From the NCBI RefSeq assembly GCF_002150005.2, contig NZ_MSPP01000002.1, positions 248,001-312,000 on the forward strand: a stretch of 64,000 nt of DNA, written 5' to 3'. This DNA comes from Marivivens niveibacter. Its GTDB lineage: Bacteria; Pseudomonadota; Alphaproteobacteria; Rhodobacterales; Rhodobacteraceae. Position numbers and translations under genes: made by a program. The notes beneath the pieces are model-generated. The model saw only the letters and a list, made by a program, of their open reading frames with translations, ran no database searches and was not told where the DNA came from. Below, piece by piece: positions 1-9,563 of this stretch (the stretch's first letter is position 1; the number at the start of each line of letters is the position of its first letter).

Positions 1-1799
1 AGAACCATGGAACGGAATTTCAGACCGTGATCCATCGCGCCTTCGTCCGATAGCATCTGAACCACTTGCGATCCAAATCCGCCAGCTGCGCCTTCTTCGA
101 TCGTGATGATCGCGTCATGGGTTGCTGCGGTTTTCAGGATCAGATCACGATCCAAAGGTTTGGCAAAACGCGCGTCGATGACTGTTGGATGAATGCCCTT
201 GGCGTTCAGGTTTTCGACGGCCTGCAATACCTCTTGCAAACGAGTGCCGAACGACAGGATCGCAACGCCCGCCCCTTCGGTCACGACGCGGCCTTTGCCG
301 ATTTCCAACGGCTCTAGCGTGTCGGGGATTTCAACGCCCACACCTTCGCCGCGCGGGAAACGGAACGCGATGGGGCCGTCGTCGTAATCAGCCGCCGTTT
401 TGACCATGCGCGCCAATTCGTTTTCATCCGCCGCTGCCATGACGACCATACCGGGCAAATTCACCAGGAACGACACATCGAAACTGCCTGCGTGGGTCGC
501 ACCATCGGCGCCAACCAGACCAGCGCGGTCTATCGCGAAACGGACCGGCAAACGTTGGATCGCGACGTCATGCACGACCTGATCGTAGCCGCGCTGCAAG
601 AACGTGGAATACAGCGCGCAGAACGGTTTCATCCCGCCTGCAGCCAGACCGGCCGAAAATGTCACGGCGTGCTGTTCCGCAATACCAACGTCAAAACAGC
701 GCGAGGCATAGCGCTCCATAAACGTCTTGAGCCCCGTCCCATCTGGCATCGCCGCCGTAACCGCGCAAATCTTTTGATCCTTGGCAGCCAAATCCAACAA
801 GGTATTCGCGAACACGCTGGTATAGCTGGGCGCGTTCGATGGGGCCTTGTGCTGTTTGCCGCTGGGGACGTCGAATTTCGCGGTGGCGTGGCCTTTGTCA
901 CGGGCGGCTTCGGCGGGGGCGTAACCTTTGCCCTTTTTCGTGATCGCGTGGATCAGGATTGGGCCGTCAGCGCGGGATTTCACCGTGCGCAGCACCGCCA
1001 GCAACTGATCCATGTCGTGCCCATCAATGGGGCCGATGTAGGAAAATCCCAACTCTTCGAACAGCGTGCCGCCGACGGTCATGTGTTTGACCATATCCTT
1101 GGCGCGCTTTGCACCTTCGCGGAACGGGGGCGGCAGTAGGCTAACCGCGCCTTTGGCGGCGGCTTTTAGTTCCTGGAACGGGGCGCCTGCGTATAGGCGC
1201 GACAGATACGACGATAGCGCGCCCGTTGGTTCGGCAATCGACATTTCGTTGTCGTTCAGAACAACGATCATGCGTTTGCCCAGATGGCCCGCGTTGTTCA
1301 TCGCCTCGAACGCCATACCGGCGGACATGGACCCGTCACCAATCACAGCAATCGCGTCGCCGACGCCTTCGGGCGTGACGCCGCCCAGATCGCGCGCAAC
1401 TGCAAATCCCAATGCAGCAGAAATCGAGGTCGACGAATGCCCAGCGCCAAACGCATCGTATGGCGATTCAGACCGTTTTGCGAAACCCGACAGTCCGTCC
1501 TTTTGACGCAAGGTGCGGATACGATCGCGGCGGCCTGTGATAATTTTATGCGGATAACATTGGTGCGACACGTCCCAGACGATTTTATCCTTTGGCGTAT
1601 CGAACACAGCATGCAGGGCGACGGTCAATTCGACAACGCCCAGACCAGCCCCCAAATGCCCGCCAGTAACGGACACAGCATCAATAGTTTCGGCACGCAG
1701 TTCATCAGCGACATGACGCAGTTCGCTGTCCGACATGGATTTCAAGTCGGCTGGCGTCTGGACGCGGTCCAGATGAGGCGTGCGTGGTCGATCGGTCAT
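1..1799 (-). CDS. dxs: 1-deoxy-D-xylulose-5-phosphate synthase, 3' end beyond window
   Basis: Thiamine-diphosphate enzyme that condenses pyruvate and glyceraldehyde 3-phosphate to DXP, the first step of the MEP isoprenoid pathway. The reading frame starts at 1799 with [16 protein letters not shown] and runs open to the left edge, so the C-terminus is outside the window. Visible family marks are the N-terminal LKSMSDSEL stretch, the [17 protein letters not shown] segment, and [14 protein letters not shown] followed by [16 protein letters not shown], the ThDP/Mg-binding GDG region. It lies 8 bp downstream of ispA on the same strand, so the two are probably co-transcribed. Product identity is secure; only the length is unknown. 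Confidence 0.96.
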   Translation of the reverse strand, partial: MTDRPRTPHLDRVQTPADLKSMSDSELRHVADELRAETIDAVSVTGGHLGAGLGVVELTVALHAVFDTPKDKIVWDVSHQCYPHKIITGRRDRIRTLRQKDGLSGFAKRSESPYDAFGAGHSSTSISAALGFAVARDLGGVTPEGVGDAIAVIGDGSMSAGMAFEAMNNAGHLGKRMIVVLNDNEMSIAEPTGALSSYLSRLYAGAPFQELKAAAKGAVSLLPPPFREGAKRAKDMVKHMTVGGTLFEELGFSYIGPIDGHDMDQLLAVLRTVKSRADGPILIHAITKKGKGYAPAEAARDKGHATAKFDVPSGKQHKAPSNAPSYTSVFANTLLDLAAKDQKICAVTAAMPDGTGLKTFMERYASRCFDVGIAEQHAVTFSAGLAAGGMKPFCALYSTFLQRGYDQVVHDVAIQRLPVRFAIDRAGLVGADGATHAGSFDVSFLVNLPGMVVMAAADENELARMVKTAADYDDGPIAFRFPRGEGVGVEIPDTLEPLEIGKGRVVTEGAGVAILSFGTRLQEVLQAVENLNAKGIHPTVIDARFAKPLDRDLILKTAATHDAIITIEEGAAGGFGSQVVQMLSDEGAMDHGLKFRSMV

Positions 1800-1807
1800 G
1801 TCAGTCT

Positions 1808-2665
1808 CTATTTATCGCGTGCGATGACGAAACGGGCCGCATCGCGCAGGTTTTCTGCGTCTTTCCCATAGACAGATAGTGCATCGCAAGCCTGTGTCAC
1901 AAGCTGTTCCGCGCGACGTTTCGCCCCGTCCAGGCCCAAAAGGGACACAAAAGTCGCCTTTCCCGCATCGGCATCTTTGCCAACAGCCTTGCCCACGGTG
2001 GCGGCATCGCCCGTCACATCCAGCACGTCATCCCAGATTTGAAACGCGAGGCCCAGCGCAGTGCCGTAGGTTTGCAGCGGCCCGATATCGGCCCCTGACA
2101 TGCGTGCGCCAGCGGTCGCGGACCAATTGATCAACGCCCCCGTTTTGCCCGCCTGTAGTTCAGTGATCTGTTCCAGCGTTAGCGGTTCGGATGCGGTTTC
2201 AGCCGCAATATCCATCGCCTGACCGCCCACCATGCCGCGCACGCCCGATGCGATGGCAAAGCTGCGGATCAGGTCAATCCGCGCATCCGCCGAACAGGGC
2301 GCATCCGCTAGCAATTCAAACGCCAGCGATTGCAGGGCATCACCCGCTAAAACAGCCGTCGCATCATCCCATTTTCGGTGAACAGTCGGCTGACCACGGC
2401 GCAGGTCGTCGTCATCCATGCAGGGCAGATCGTCATGCACCAGCGAATAGGCGTGGACACATTCAATCGCCGCCGCCACATGCCCCGCATCGGTGATGCC
2501 ATGCACGCGGGCGCTTTCGACCACTAGAAAGGCTCGCAACCCTTTGCCGCCGCGCACGGCATAGGCCATTGCGTCAGCCACAGGCAGGTCGATCCCATGC
2601 AGCGCGTCCATGATCCGACCTTCGGCCAGATCACGCGCGGTCGTTAGCGCCGTTTGAAATGTCAT
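1808..2665 (-). CDS. ispA: Polyprenyl (farnesyl/geranyl) diphosphate synthase
   Basis: 285-aa short-chain trans-prenyltransferase that builds geranyl/farnesyl diphosphate from IPP and DMAPP. The first aspartate-rich motif, [14 protein letters not shown], is at about residues 78-91 and the second, QIWDDVLD, lies at roughly residue 210. The KGLRAFL segment near residue 41 matches the substrate-binding GGKRLRP-like region of the family. The start overlaps the xseB stop by one base and dxs follows 8 bp downstream, giving the xseB-ispA-dxs order common in alphaproteobacteria. Exact chain-length specificity (C10, C15 or C20) cannot be read from the sequence. Confidence 0.93.
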   Translation of the reverse strand: MTFQTALTTARDLAEGRIMDALHGIDLPVADAMAYAVRGGKGLRAFLVVESARVHGITDAGHVAAAIECVHAYSLVHDDLPCMDDDDLRRGQPTVHRKWDDATAVLAGDALQSLAFELLADAPCSADARIDLIRSFAIASGVRGMVGGQAMDIAAETASEPLTLEQITELQAGKTGALINWSATAGARMSGADIGPLQTYGTALGLAFQIWDDVLDVTGDAATVGKAVGKDADAGKATFVSLLGLDGAKRRAEQLVTQACDALSVYGKDAENLRDAARFVIARDK

Positions 2666-2901
2666 TAGCCAGCGTCCAGCGGAGCCGTACCCGTAGGCGC
2701 GCCATCAGCGCCGAGCGTGATTTTTGCGACCTTTTCTTCGGCCTCTTTCAGCTTTTCTTCGCAACGCGCCTTTAGCGCGGCACCGCGTTCATACAGCGCG
2801 ATGGAATCTTCCAACGCGACATCGCCCTGTTCCAGCCGGTTCACCACGGTTTCCAGCTCTTTCATTGCTTGTTCAAAGCTCATTTCAGAAACGTCGGTCA
2901 T
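2665..2901 (-). CDS. xseB: Exodeoxyribonuclease VII small subunit
   Basis: 78-aa protein with the family pattern SFEQAMKELETVVNRLEQGD, then ALEDSIALYERGAALKARCEEKL. This is the two-helix antiparallel coiled coil of XseB, which binds the XseA catalytic subunit in the cytoplasm. The tail (GADGAPTGTAPLDAG) is low-complexity. The gene overlaps the end of the upstream hydrolase gene by 4 bp and the start of ispA by 1 bp, so translation is probably coupled. xseA is not in the window. Confidence 0.93.
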   Translation of the reverse strand: MTDVSEMSFEQAMKELETVVNRLEQGDVALEDSIALYERGAALKARCEEKLKEAEEKVAKITLGADGAPTGTAPLDAG

Positions 2902-3824
2902 CGGCCTTTTTCCTCTAATACGCGGACATGGGCAGCGGCAGAGGCTGCGAGTGCGGTCAGGTTATAACCGCCTTCTAAAACAGATACCACGCGCCCTTGG
3001 CAAGTTTCTGCCGCAACATCGCACAACTGTTCTGCAAGCCACGCAAAATCATCCGTGTCCCATTCCAGTTGCGCCAGCGGATCATCCACATGCGCGTCAA
3101 AACCCGCAGAAATCAGGATCAAATCAGGATTGAATGCGCGCAAACGTGGGAACACCGTTTCAGTGTAGACGCTGCGCATCAGATTGCCGTCTGTTTCGGG
3201 CGGAAAGGCGATGTTCAGAACGTTTTCAAATTCGCCAGTATCATCAGGTTCGCCGGTTCCTGGCCACAACGGCATTTGCTGGGACGTAATGGTCAGGATT
3301 CGTGCATCATCTTGGCACAGCGCTTGGGTGCCGTTGCCGTGGTGGACGTCAAAATCAACGATAGCAACGCGTTTCAGCCCGTGATGGTCCAGCGCGTGTT
3401 TGGCCGCAATCGACACGTTTCCGAACAGGCAAAACCCCATGGGCGTTTCTTGTTCGGCATGGTGACCAGGGGGGCGGGTTGCGACGAATGCGTTCTGCAC
3501 GTCACCCGACAGCACCATATCAACGGCGCGCACGACCCCGCCGGCGGCGCGATAGGCGGCCTCGATTGATCCTGGCGACATGTGCGTGTCTTCGTCCAAC
3601 TGGAACGACCCCAATTTCGGGGACACGGCCCGCAGCCGATCAATATAGGACTGCGGGTGGCAGCGCAGGATATCATCATCCGCCGCCATCGGTGCCAATT
3701 GCTGCTGTAGGGGAATATCGGTCAGCGCATCCAGAATAACGCGCAAACGGGCAACCTGTTCTGGGTGCCCATCTGGGGTGACGTGGTTCAAACAGGCGGG
3801 GTGAGTAATCAATGCGGTTGTCAT
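2898..3824 (-). CDS. Histone deacetylase family hydrolase
   Basis: 308-aa zinc-dependent deacetylase-fold enzyme of the HDAC / acetylpolyamine amidohydrolase / AcuC superfamily. Seen in order: the N-terminal HPACLNHVTPDGHPEQ; RPPGHHAEQETPMGFCLF with the catalytic His pair near residues 120-121; VDFDVHHGNGTQ with metal-binding Asp and His; and SAGFDAHVDDPL with a further metal ligand. All active-site residues appear present. The substrate is unknown; bacterial members act on acetylated small amines or proteins. It heads the xseB-ispA-dxs gene string, overlapping xseB by 4 bp, an arrangement typical of Rhodobacteraceae. Confidence 0.9.
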   Translation of the reverse strand: MTTALITHPACLNHVTPDGHPEQVARLRVILDALTDIPLQQQLAPMAADDDILRCHPQSYIDRLRAVSPKLGSFQLDEDTHMSPGSIEAAYRAAGGVVRAVDMVLSGDVQNAFVATRPPGHHAEQETPMGFCLFGNVSIAAKHALDHHGLKRVAIVDFDVHHGNGTQALCQDDARILTITSQQMPLWPGTGEPDDTGEFENVLNIAFPPETDGNLMRSVYTETVFPRLRAFNPDLILISAGFDAHVDDPLAQLEWDTDDFAWLAEQLCDVAAETCQGRVVSVLEGGYNLTALAASAAAHVRVLEEKGR

Positions 3825-3856
3825 GGCCGCAACTCAACCCCAATCCTGTTCATGCG

Positions 3857-4552
3857 TCAATCAGGCTGGAGCATGTAACCCGACCCGCGGATCGTTTGCA
3901 GGAAACGCGGCTGTTTGGGATCTACCTCGATCTTGCGGCGCAGACGGGTGATTTGGACGTCCACGGCGCGTTCTTGGGTCTGGCCGCCAGAACGGCTCAG
4001 TTCCTCAACCAATGTGGTTCGCGTGATCGGTTCACCCACTTTACCGCTGAATATTTTCATCAGCTGGCTTTCGGTCGCGGTCAAACGCACCAGATCGTCG
4101 CCGTTCCACAACTCGCCCCGTTCGATGTCATAGCGAAACGGGCCCATGTTCAGCGCCTTGGGCGCGATCGCTGCAGGGGCGGCCTGCGGCACACGGCGCA
4201 AAATCGCGTTGATCCGCAGTAGTAGCTCTTTGGGTTCGAACGGTTTGGCGATGTAATCATCGGCACCCGCCTCTAGCCCTGCAATTCGATCAGCAGTTTC
4301 GCCTTTGGCGGTCAGCAACAAAATCGGCGTGCTAATCTGCGTGCGCAAGTCACGGCACAGCGACATACCGTCTTCGCCAGGCATCATAACGTCCAGCACG
4401 ATCAGATCAAATTCCAACCCCGACAGCAAACGTCGCGCATGGGCCGCGTCACGCGCCGTGCTGACCAAAAATCCGTTACGGATCAGAAATTTTTGCAGCA
4501 AGCTGCGAATACGTTCGTCGTCATCAACGATCAGAATATGGGGATCATCCAT
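3857..4552 (-). CDS. petR: OmpR-family response regulator, PetR-like
   Basis: 231-aa two-domain regulator. The receiver domain (residues about 4-118) has the acidic pocket VDDDE, phosphoacceptor Asp54 in VLDVMMPG, and Lys103 in YIAKPF. The C-terminal winged helix (about 135-230) has the OmpR/PhoB pattern ending in RLRRKIEVDPKQPRFLQTIRGSGY. It starts 2 bp after the stop of the MarR-type gene. In Rhodobacter a petP-petR pair of this type precedes the cytochrome bc1 operon petABC; that operon is not here. The PetR name is inferred from the pairing and protein type; a generic OmpR-type name would be equally safe. No sensor kinase is adjacent. Confidence 0.85.
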   Translation of the reverse strand: MDDPHILIVDDDERIRSLLQKFLIRNGFLVSTARDAAHARRLLSGLEFDLIVLDVMMPGEDGMSLCRDLRTQISTPILLLTAKGETADRIAGLEAGADDYIAKPFEPKELLLRINAILRRVPQAAPAAIAPKALNMGPFRYDIERGELWNGDDLVRLTATESQLMKIFSGKVGEPITRTTLVEELSRSGGQTQERAVDVQITRLRRKIEVDPKQPRFLQTIRGSGYMLQPD

Positions 4553-4554
4553 GT

Positions 4555-5052
4555 TCAGGTCGTCCTATCCCTCAGCGCCTCGTAGTGGCGGCGCATGTCT
4601 TCGTCCATCATCGCCTCTAGAACCTGCCGGAAACCGGCCACAGCCGATGGACCGGCTGCACGAAAAGCCGCGCGCATGCGATCCCGCTGCGCATCGGACA
4701 ATTCACGTTCTAGCGACGCTCCCGCCTCGGTCAGGAAAAGGTTGCGTTCGCGTTTGTCTATCTTCCCGACCCTGCTCTCTACCAAACCGTCTTCGATCAA
4801 AGATCGCAACACACGATTCAGGGATTGCTTTGTAACACCAAGGATCGAAAGCAAATTATTTACGGTCGTGCCGGGGCTGCGGTTGATAAAGTGGATGGCG
4901 CGGTGATGAGCGCGGCCATAGGCCTTGCCCTCTAGGATACGATCGGGATCTGCCGTGAAACCGCGATAGGCAAAGAACATCGCCTCGATCCCCTGTCGTA
5001 ACTGTTCATCTGTCAAAAACAGAAGCGACTGACCGCTGGGCACATCATTCAT
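4555..5052 (-). CDS. petP: MarR-family transcriptional regulator, PetP-like
   Basis: 165-aa winged-helix protein. The DNA-binding core runs through AHHRAIHFINRSPGTTVNNLLSIL and TKQSLNRVLRSLIEDGLVES, followed by the RNLFLTEAG wing and a C-terminal dimerisation helix. It precedes petR by 2 bp on the same strand, so the two form one operon. A palindrome just upstream (5069-5086) is a candidate autoregulatory operator. The pair resembles PetP/PetR of Rhodobacter capsulatus, which is known to influence bc1 expression; here that role is inferred only. Confidence 0.83.
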   Translation of the reverse strand: MNDVPSGQSLLFLTDEQLRQGIEAMFFAYRGFTADPDRILEGKAYGRAHHRAIHFINRSPGTTVNNLLSILGVTKQSLNRVLRSLIEDGLVESRVGKIDKRERNLFLTEAGASLERELSDAQRDRMRAAFRAAGPSAVAGFRQVLEAMMDEDMRRHYEALRDRTT

Positions 5053-5068
5053 GGCAAATCATCCCTCA

Positions 5069-5086
5069 ATTCTTAATTAGCAGAAT
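5069..5086. promoter_or_regulatory. Candidate operator upstream of petP
   Basis: An interrupted inverted repeat, ATTCT and AGAAT around an 8-bp AT-rich centre, sits 17 bp upstream of the petP start, in the petP-ilvE intergenic space. Size and position fit a MarR-family dimer site. This is pattern evidence only. Confidence 0.35.
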
Positions 5087-5098
5087 ACGTCAGCCTTG

Positions 5099-5127
5099 TT
5101 GACATTCCAAGGGTCGAATGATAGCGA
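5099..5127 (+). promoter_or_regulatory. Candidate sigma-70 promoter of ilvE
   Basis: TTGACA at 5099-5104 is followed after 17 bp by TAGCGA at 5122-5127. This would start transcription about 70 bp upstream of ilvE. The -35 is consensus; the -10 is weak. Confidence 0.4.
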
Positions 5128-5202
5128 ATCCCCCGAAACGCGCAATTTTATGACTCGCAGCGGGTCTTTTGCGTAACGAATCTAACTCTGAAGGGAAATA
5201 AC

Positions 5203-6069
5203 ATGGCGGGTTATGACGATCGCGATGGCAAAATCTGGCTGGACGGCAAACTGGTAGAATGGCGCGACGCAAACGTCCACATCCTTAGCCATGCGCTGCA
5301 CTATGCCTCTTCGGTGTTCGAAGGTGAACGCGCTTACAACGGCAAGATTTTCAAATCCGTTGAACATTCCGAACGCCTACAGGCGTCGGGCAAGCTGCTG
5401 GATATGGAAATCCCATACACCGTTGAAGAAATCGAAGCGGCAAAGCAAGCCGTTCTGGATGCAAACGGCCTGACCGACGCATACATCCGCGTTGTTGCAT
5501 GGCGCGGCGCTGGCGAAGACATGGGTGTCGCATCATCGCGCAACCCTGTTCGCATGGCGGTCGCTGCATGGACATGGGGCGCCTATTATGGCGACGCGAA
5601 AATGCAGGGCGCGAAACTGGACATCGCGAAATGGAAACGCCCTAGCCCGGAAACCATCCCAACCCAGGCGAAAGCGGCTGGTCTGTACATGATCTGCACC
5701 ATGTCCAAACATGCGGCAGAAGCCAAAGGCTGTTCCGACGCGTTGTTCCTAGATTATCGCGGCTACGTTTCCGAAGCGACCGGCGCGAACATCTTTTTCG
5801 TGAAAGACGGCGAAGTCCACACGCCAATCCCTGACGCAATCCTGAACGGCATCACCCGTCAGACCATCATCGGCATGCTGCGCGACAAAGGCATCACCGT
5901 TCACGAACGCCGCATTCAGCTGGAAGAGCTGGAAGGTTTCGAACAGTGCTGGCTGACCGGCACCGCGGCAGAGGTAACCCCTGTTGGCCAGATCGGCGAC
6001 TACACCTTTACGGTTGGCGACATCACCCGCGACATCGCCGCCGAATACGAGGCACTGGTCCGCGCGTAA
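5203..6069 (+). CDS. ilvE: Branched-chain amino acid aminotransferase
   Basis: 288-aa fold-type IV PLP aminotransferase that interconverts Leu/Ile/Val with their 2-oxo acids. Evidence: the N-terminal HALHYASSVFEGERAY; KAAGLY near residue 156, matching the family PLP-lysine segment; and LDYRGYVSEATGANIFFV, then GITRQTIIGML and LTGTAAEVTPV, which form the cofactor-phosphate region. The start is supported by GAAGGG 7 bp upstream. It is monocistronic, divergent from petP, and followed by a hairpin at 6093-6124 that serves as terminator. Length is typical of the family. Confidence 0.94.
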   Translation: MAGYDDRDGKIWLDGKLVEWRDANVHILSHALHYASSVFEGERAYNGKIFKSVEHSERLQASGKLLDMEIPYTVEEIEAAKQAVLDANGLTDAYIRVVAWRGAGEDMGVASSRNPVRMAVAAWTWGAYYGDAKMQGAKLDIAKWKRPSPETIPTQAKAAGLYMICTMSKHAAEAKGCSDALFLDYRGYVSEATGANIFFVKDGEVHTPIPDAILNGITRQTIIGMLRDKGITVHERRIQLEELEGFEQCWLTGTAAEVTPVGQIGDYTFTVGDITRDIAAEYEALVRA

Positions 6070-6092
6070 TCGCAAACCAGCCCACAATTTTG

Positions 6093-6128
6093 ATGACGCC
6101 CTATGGTTAGCCCTGGGGCGTCATTGCT
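6093..6128 (+). terminator. Hairpin terminator after ilvE
   Basis: A perfect 9-bp stem (ATGACGCCC at 6093-6101, GGGCGTCAT at 6116-6124) has a 14-nt loop and is followed by a short T-rich stretch. It overlaps the 3' end of the convergent EamA gene. Confidence 0.6.
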
Positions 6129-7027
6129 TTTCTAGGTTGGGTGCGGTTCAGACGCAGTTGGTTTTCGCGCCAGATGATCGCGATACCAGCGCAGATCACG
6201 ATAAACCCGCCGATCAACGTTGTGCCCGTCGGAATTTCATCGAAAATCATCCAACCGATAGCGACCGAAAAAATCATCGACGAATATTCAAACGGCGCGA
6301 CCAGCGATGCGTCCGCATATCGATAGCTGGAGGTAAGTAGGATCTGCCCCACCCCGCCCAATAGGCCCGATCCGATCAGCAGCGCGGCCTCGGTCCATGT
6401 TGGGATGGACCAGCCCCAATATAGCGTAAACAGCGACAGGCCCGTGGCCGTGCAGGAAAACCAAAACACGATGGATGATGTGGATTCGGTTTTCGTCATT
6501 TTACGGATGAACACCTGCGCCAGTGCCGCGCAAACGGCGCCGCCCAGCGCGAACACAGCGCCCAGTGTTGCCGCCGTATCCATGCCAGTCGTCCCGATCG
6601 ACAGGCGTTGCGACAGCACCACCATCACACCAACCAGTCCAACGCCCACCATCGACAGGCGGAACAGGCGCACGGTTTCGTTCAGGAACATCGACGCAAA
6701 GATGACCACGAAAATCGGCATCGCATAGCCAATCGCCGTTTGTTCAGGCAACGGCAGATAGGCCAATGACGCAAACATCAGCGCCATGGCAGAGGTCCCA
6801 ACCACCCCGCGCCAGACGTGATTCAGCGGGTTTTTCGTGGCAAACCCCTGCGCCAGATCCCCGCGCATCCACAGCCATGCTACAATCACGGGGATCGCAA
6901 AGAATGATCGGAAAAACACTGCTTCGCCCGGAGGAATATGGGGCGAGGTTGCTTTGATCATCGCCGCCATCATCACAAAGATCAGGACGGACAGAATTTT
7001 GAATGTGATCGCGCGGATCGGCTGCAT
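6107..7027 (-). CDS. EamA-domain (DMT superfamily) transporter
   Basis: 306-aa polytopic inner-membrane protein with about ten hydrophobic segments arranged as two EamA repeats. Typical segments are GEAVFFRSFFAIPVI in repeat 1 and ASLVAPFEYSSMIFSVAIGWMIFDE in repeat 2. Members are drug/metabolite exporters or metabolite transporters; the substrate cannot be read from the sequence. It starts 10 bp downstream of queG on the same strand, so it is probably in that transcription unit, and is convergent with ilvE. Confidence 0.88.
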   Translation of the reverse strand: MQPIRAITFKILSVLIFVMMAAMIKATSPHIPPGEAVFFRSFFAIPVIVAWLWMRGDLAQGFATKNPLNHVWRGVVGTSAMALMFASLAYLPLPEQTAIGYAMPIFVVIFASMFLNETVRLFRLSMVGVGLVGVMVVLSQRLSIGTTGMDTAATLGAVFALGGAVCAALAQVFIRKMTKTESTSSIVFWFSCTATGLSLFTLYWGWSIPTWTEAALLIGSGLLGGVGQILLTSSYRYADASLVAPFEYSSMIFSVAIGWMIFDEIPTGTTLIGGFIVICAGIAIIWRENQLRLNRTQPRKAMTPQG

Positions 7028-7037
7028 AACAATCGCC

Positions 7038-8066
7038 TTAAACTAATCGCGACACGGCCCATGTTGCGGCCTCGGCTACGACCGGATCGGGATCATGGGT
7101 CAAAGCTTTGGCCGACTCAATCAGTGCCGGATCGCCTGAATTACCGATGGCATATAAAACGTTCCGCACAAACCGATTTCGTCCGATGCGTTTAATTGGG
7201 CTACCCGAAAACATGGCGCGGAATGACGGATCGTCCAGCGTGACCAGTTCAGACAGCTTTGGCGCGATTAGATCGTCGCGGGCGGCGTATTTCACCTCGC
7301 GCGCGTCGGCGGCGAATTTGTTCCACGGACAAGCGGCCAGACAATCGTCGCAGCCGTAGATGCGGTTGCCCATCTTTTCGCGCAAGTCATGGGGCACCTG
7401 CCCGCCAAATTCGATGGTCAGATACGAAATGCAGCGCCGTGCGTCGATCTGATAGGGCGCAGGAAAGGCATCCGTCGGGCAAGACGTAAGACATGCGGTG
7501 CATGACCCGCAGTAGGACACTTCCGCATCGTCAGGTTCCAATTCAATCGTCGTGAAAATCGCACCCAGAAAAAACCAACTGCCCAAATCACGGCCCAAAA
7601 GGTTCGTGTGTTTGCCCTGCCAGCCCAGACCCGCCGCCTGCCCTAGCGGTTTTTCCATAACGGGCGCGGTGTCCACGAACACTTTGATTGCCTCATCCCG
7701 CTGTTGTTCCAGCATCCAGCGGCCGACCTTTTTCAGGCGTTTTTTCACCACGTCATGGTAATCGCGGTTCTGGGCATAAACGCTGATCGCGGCGCGGTCG
7801 TGTTGGTCGATGACCGCCATTGGATCGTGGTCGGGCGTATAGGGTTCGGCCAGCATGATGACCGATTTCGCCTCGGGCCACAGCTCGGCTGGGTTACCGC
7901 GCCAATGCATTCGGTCGGCCATCCACGCCATATCGCCGTGACGGCCCGCATCCACAAAATCCTGCAAACGCGCGGCAATATCAGGCACCGCATCAGGGCG
8001 GCAAACGCCCATCTTGGCAAAGCCGGCGTCCAGCGCAAAGGCCCGTATCTGATCCTTAGAAATCAA
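7038..8066 (-). CDS. queG: Epoxyqueuosine reductase
   Basis: Cobalamin- and [4Fe-4S]-dependent enzyme that reduces epoxyqueuosine to queuosine in tRNA, the last step of the modification. Two ferredoxin-type clusters are clear: [16 protein letters not shown] and [13 protein letters not shown]-terminal HEAT-like segment follows ([22 protein letters not shown]). The frame is open further upstream, but that stretch overlaps the GST gene; family N-termini begin like [17 protein letters not shown], so a TTG at 8066 is taken as start. It overlaps the GST stop by 11 bp. No strong Shine-Dalgarno precedes it, so the start is the uncertain point. The resulting 342 aa fits the family. Confidence 0.92.
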   Translation of the reverse strand: MISKDQIRAFALDAGFAKMGVCRPDAVPDIAARLQDFVDAGRHGDMAWMADRMHWRGNPAELWPEAKSVIMLAEPYTPDHDPMAVIDQHDRAAISVYAQNRDYHDVVKKRLKKVGRWMLEQQRDEAIKVFVDTAPVMEKPLGQAAGLGWQGKHTNLLGRDLGSWFFLGAIFTTIELEPDDAEVSYCGSCTACLTSCPTDAFPAPYQIDARRCISYLTIEFGGQVPHDLREKMGNRIYGCDDCLAACPWNKFAADAREVKYAARDDLIAPKLSELVTLDDPSFRAMFSGSPIKRIGRNRFVRNVLYAIGNSGDPALIESAKALTHDPDPVVAEAATWAVSRLV

Positions 8067-8724
8067 GGTTCGCGTATTGTGGCGACGGCTTAAACCCTGG
8101 GATTTGGTCAGCCAGAATTGTGCGGAACGCAGGGCGCGATTTGATTTTTGCGTACCAGTCTTTGACGACTTCGGAGCGGTTCCAATCCACGTCTGATACA
8201 TAGTCTAGGCAAGACAAATGCGATGCCGCGGCGAAATCCGCCAACGTCATTTCATTGCCAGCCAGCCAGCGGCGTTTTTCCAACAACCAAGCCATGTAAT
8301 CCAGATGGTATTTGATCGCCTTTGCGCCTGCTTTGACGTTCGAGCTATCTGGATATCCGGTGCCCATAATTTTACGGAACACGCGTTCGCCCATCAGTTT
8401 TGACGTGACTTCGGCATAGAATTTATCGTCGAACCACGACACCAAACGGCGGGTTTCGTAACGCGCCTCTGCGGAACGCGGCAGTAGCGATGGATCAGGA
8501 ATGGTATCTTCCAGATATTCGCAGATCGCCATGCTTTCGGAAAAGAATTTGCTGCCAATTTTCAGGATAGGCACCTTGCCCGCAGGGTTGCGGCGTTTGA
8601 AATCGGCATCCTGTTCCCAATAACGCTCTTCGATCAGTTTCACTTCGATTTTCTTTTCGGCAAGGCACAGGCGCACTTTGCGAGAGAAAGGCGAAAGGGG
8701 ATAGTGATACAAGGCGTACATCAA
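8056..8724 (-). CDS. Glutathione S-transferase family protein
   Basis: 222-aa GST fold. The N-terminal thioredoxin-like domain (about 1-80) contains [20 protein letters not shown], the PILKIG cis-proline turn, and [14 protein letters not shown], the glutathione gamma-glutamyl site. An all-helical C-terminal domain has [17 protein letters not shown], the N-capping box. The substrate is unknown. Its 3' end overlaps queG by 11 bp. Confidence 0.9.
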   Translation of the reverse strand: MMYALYHYPLSPFSRKVRLCLAEKKIEVKLIEERYWEQDADFKRRNPAGKVPILKIGSKFFSESMAICEYLEDTIPDPSLLPRSAEARYETRRLVSWFDDKFYAEVTSKLMGERVFRKIMGTGYPDSSNVKAGAKAIKYHLDYMAWLLEKRRWLAGNEMTLADFAAASHLSCLDYVSDVDWNRSEVVKDWYAKIKSRPAFRTILADQIPGFKPSPQYANLDF

Positions 8725-8793
8725 AAACTCCGGTTCGATACTACGCCTTCCATGCAGGAGATCAGCCGCGGGTTCAAGTCAGGCAAACACCCA

Positions 8794-9522
8794 TTAGCCA
8801 GAGTTCGCCGTAAAACAATCCGCGCGGCCGTCGCGCTGAATGGTTGCCGCACCGTCCAGAATTTGCGCAGCGCGGTTGCGTAGGAAATTCGTGGGGTCAG
8901 CGGCATCACGGGTTTTGGGTGATGGCAAAACAGCCGCCAGACGCGCGGCCTGCACCGCCGTCAGATTAGCGGCAGTCGTGCCAAAATAATGATCTGCGGC
9001 TGCCTGTACGCCAAACACGCCTTGATCGAATTCGGCGACGTTCAGATACACCTCTAGAATGCGGGATTTGGACCAGAACAGTTCGACCAATGGGGTCAGG
9101 CCAGCCTCGATCGATTTACGGACCCATGAACGGCCCTGCCAAAGGTAGACGTTTTTCACGACCTGCTGCGAAATGGTCGATCCGCCGCGCGCGGCGCCGT
9201 CCTCCATCGCGGTGCGGATCGCGTTGATGTCCAACCCCCAGTGCAAGCAGTAATTGGCATCTTCGGCGGCGACAACAGATCGCGCCATAACCGGCGCGAT
9301 GTCATCAAAATCCGCCCATTCGCGTTCGATAAACCCGAACTGGCGATATTGGCCAATCATATAGGGTGTCATGCGGGGATTCACGACCGAATACAAAAGT
9401 ACGGCACCCAGCACCGTCACCGTAACCGCAAACAAGAGCCGCCAAACCCAACGACGAAAGCCCGCCTTTAGGCGGGCAGTCAATGGCGGTTTTGCCTCGG
9501 TTTTCTTTGTAGATTTGGCCAT
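8794..9522 (-). CDS. mtgA: Monofunctional peptidoglycan glycosyltransferase
   Basis: 242-aa GT51 enzyme that polymerises lipid II into glycan strands without a transpeptidase domain. A cytoplasmic basic N-terminus and one membrane anchor (about residues 30-48) precede the catalytic domain. Motifs seen are VVAAEDANYCLHWG (catalytic Glu), GGSTISQQVVKN, KSRILEVYLN and FGVQAAADHYFG. Length is normal for MtgA. It stands alone between the GST gene and the FIST-like gene. Confidence 0.93.
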   Translation of the reverse strand: MAKSTKKTEAKPPLTARLKAGFRRWVWRLLFAVTVTVLGAVLLYSVVNPRMTPYMIGQYRQFGFIEREWADFDDIAPVMARSVVAAEDANYCLHWGLDINAIRTAMEDGAARGGSTISQQVVKNVYLWQGRSWVRKSIEAGLTPLVELFWSKSRILEVYLNVAEFDQGVFGVQAAADHYFGTTAANLTAVQAARLAAVLPSPKTRDAADPTNFLRNRAAQILDGAATIQRDGRADCFTANSG

Positions 9523-9563
9523 GGCGACAGGTATAGGCGTCCTGTCGCCATGTGCAAAGCTGT

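Noticed and set aside
8067-8201. N-terminal extension of queG
   Set aside because: It would overlap the GST coding region by over 140 bp and the extra residues do not match the QueG N-terminus.
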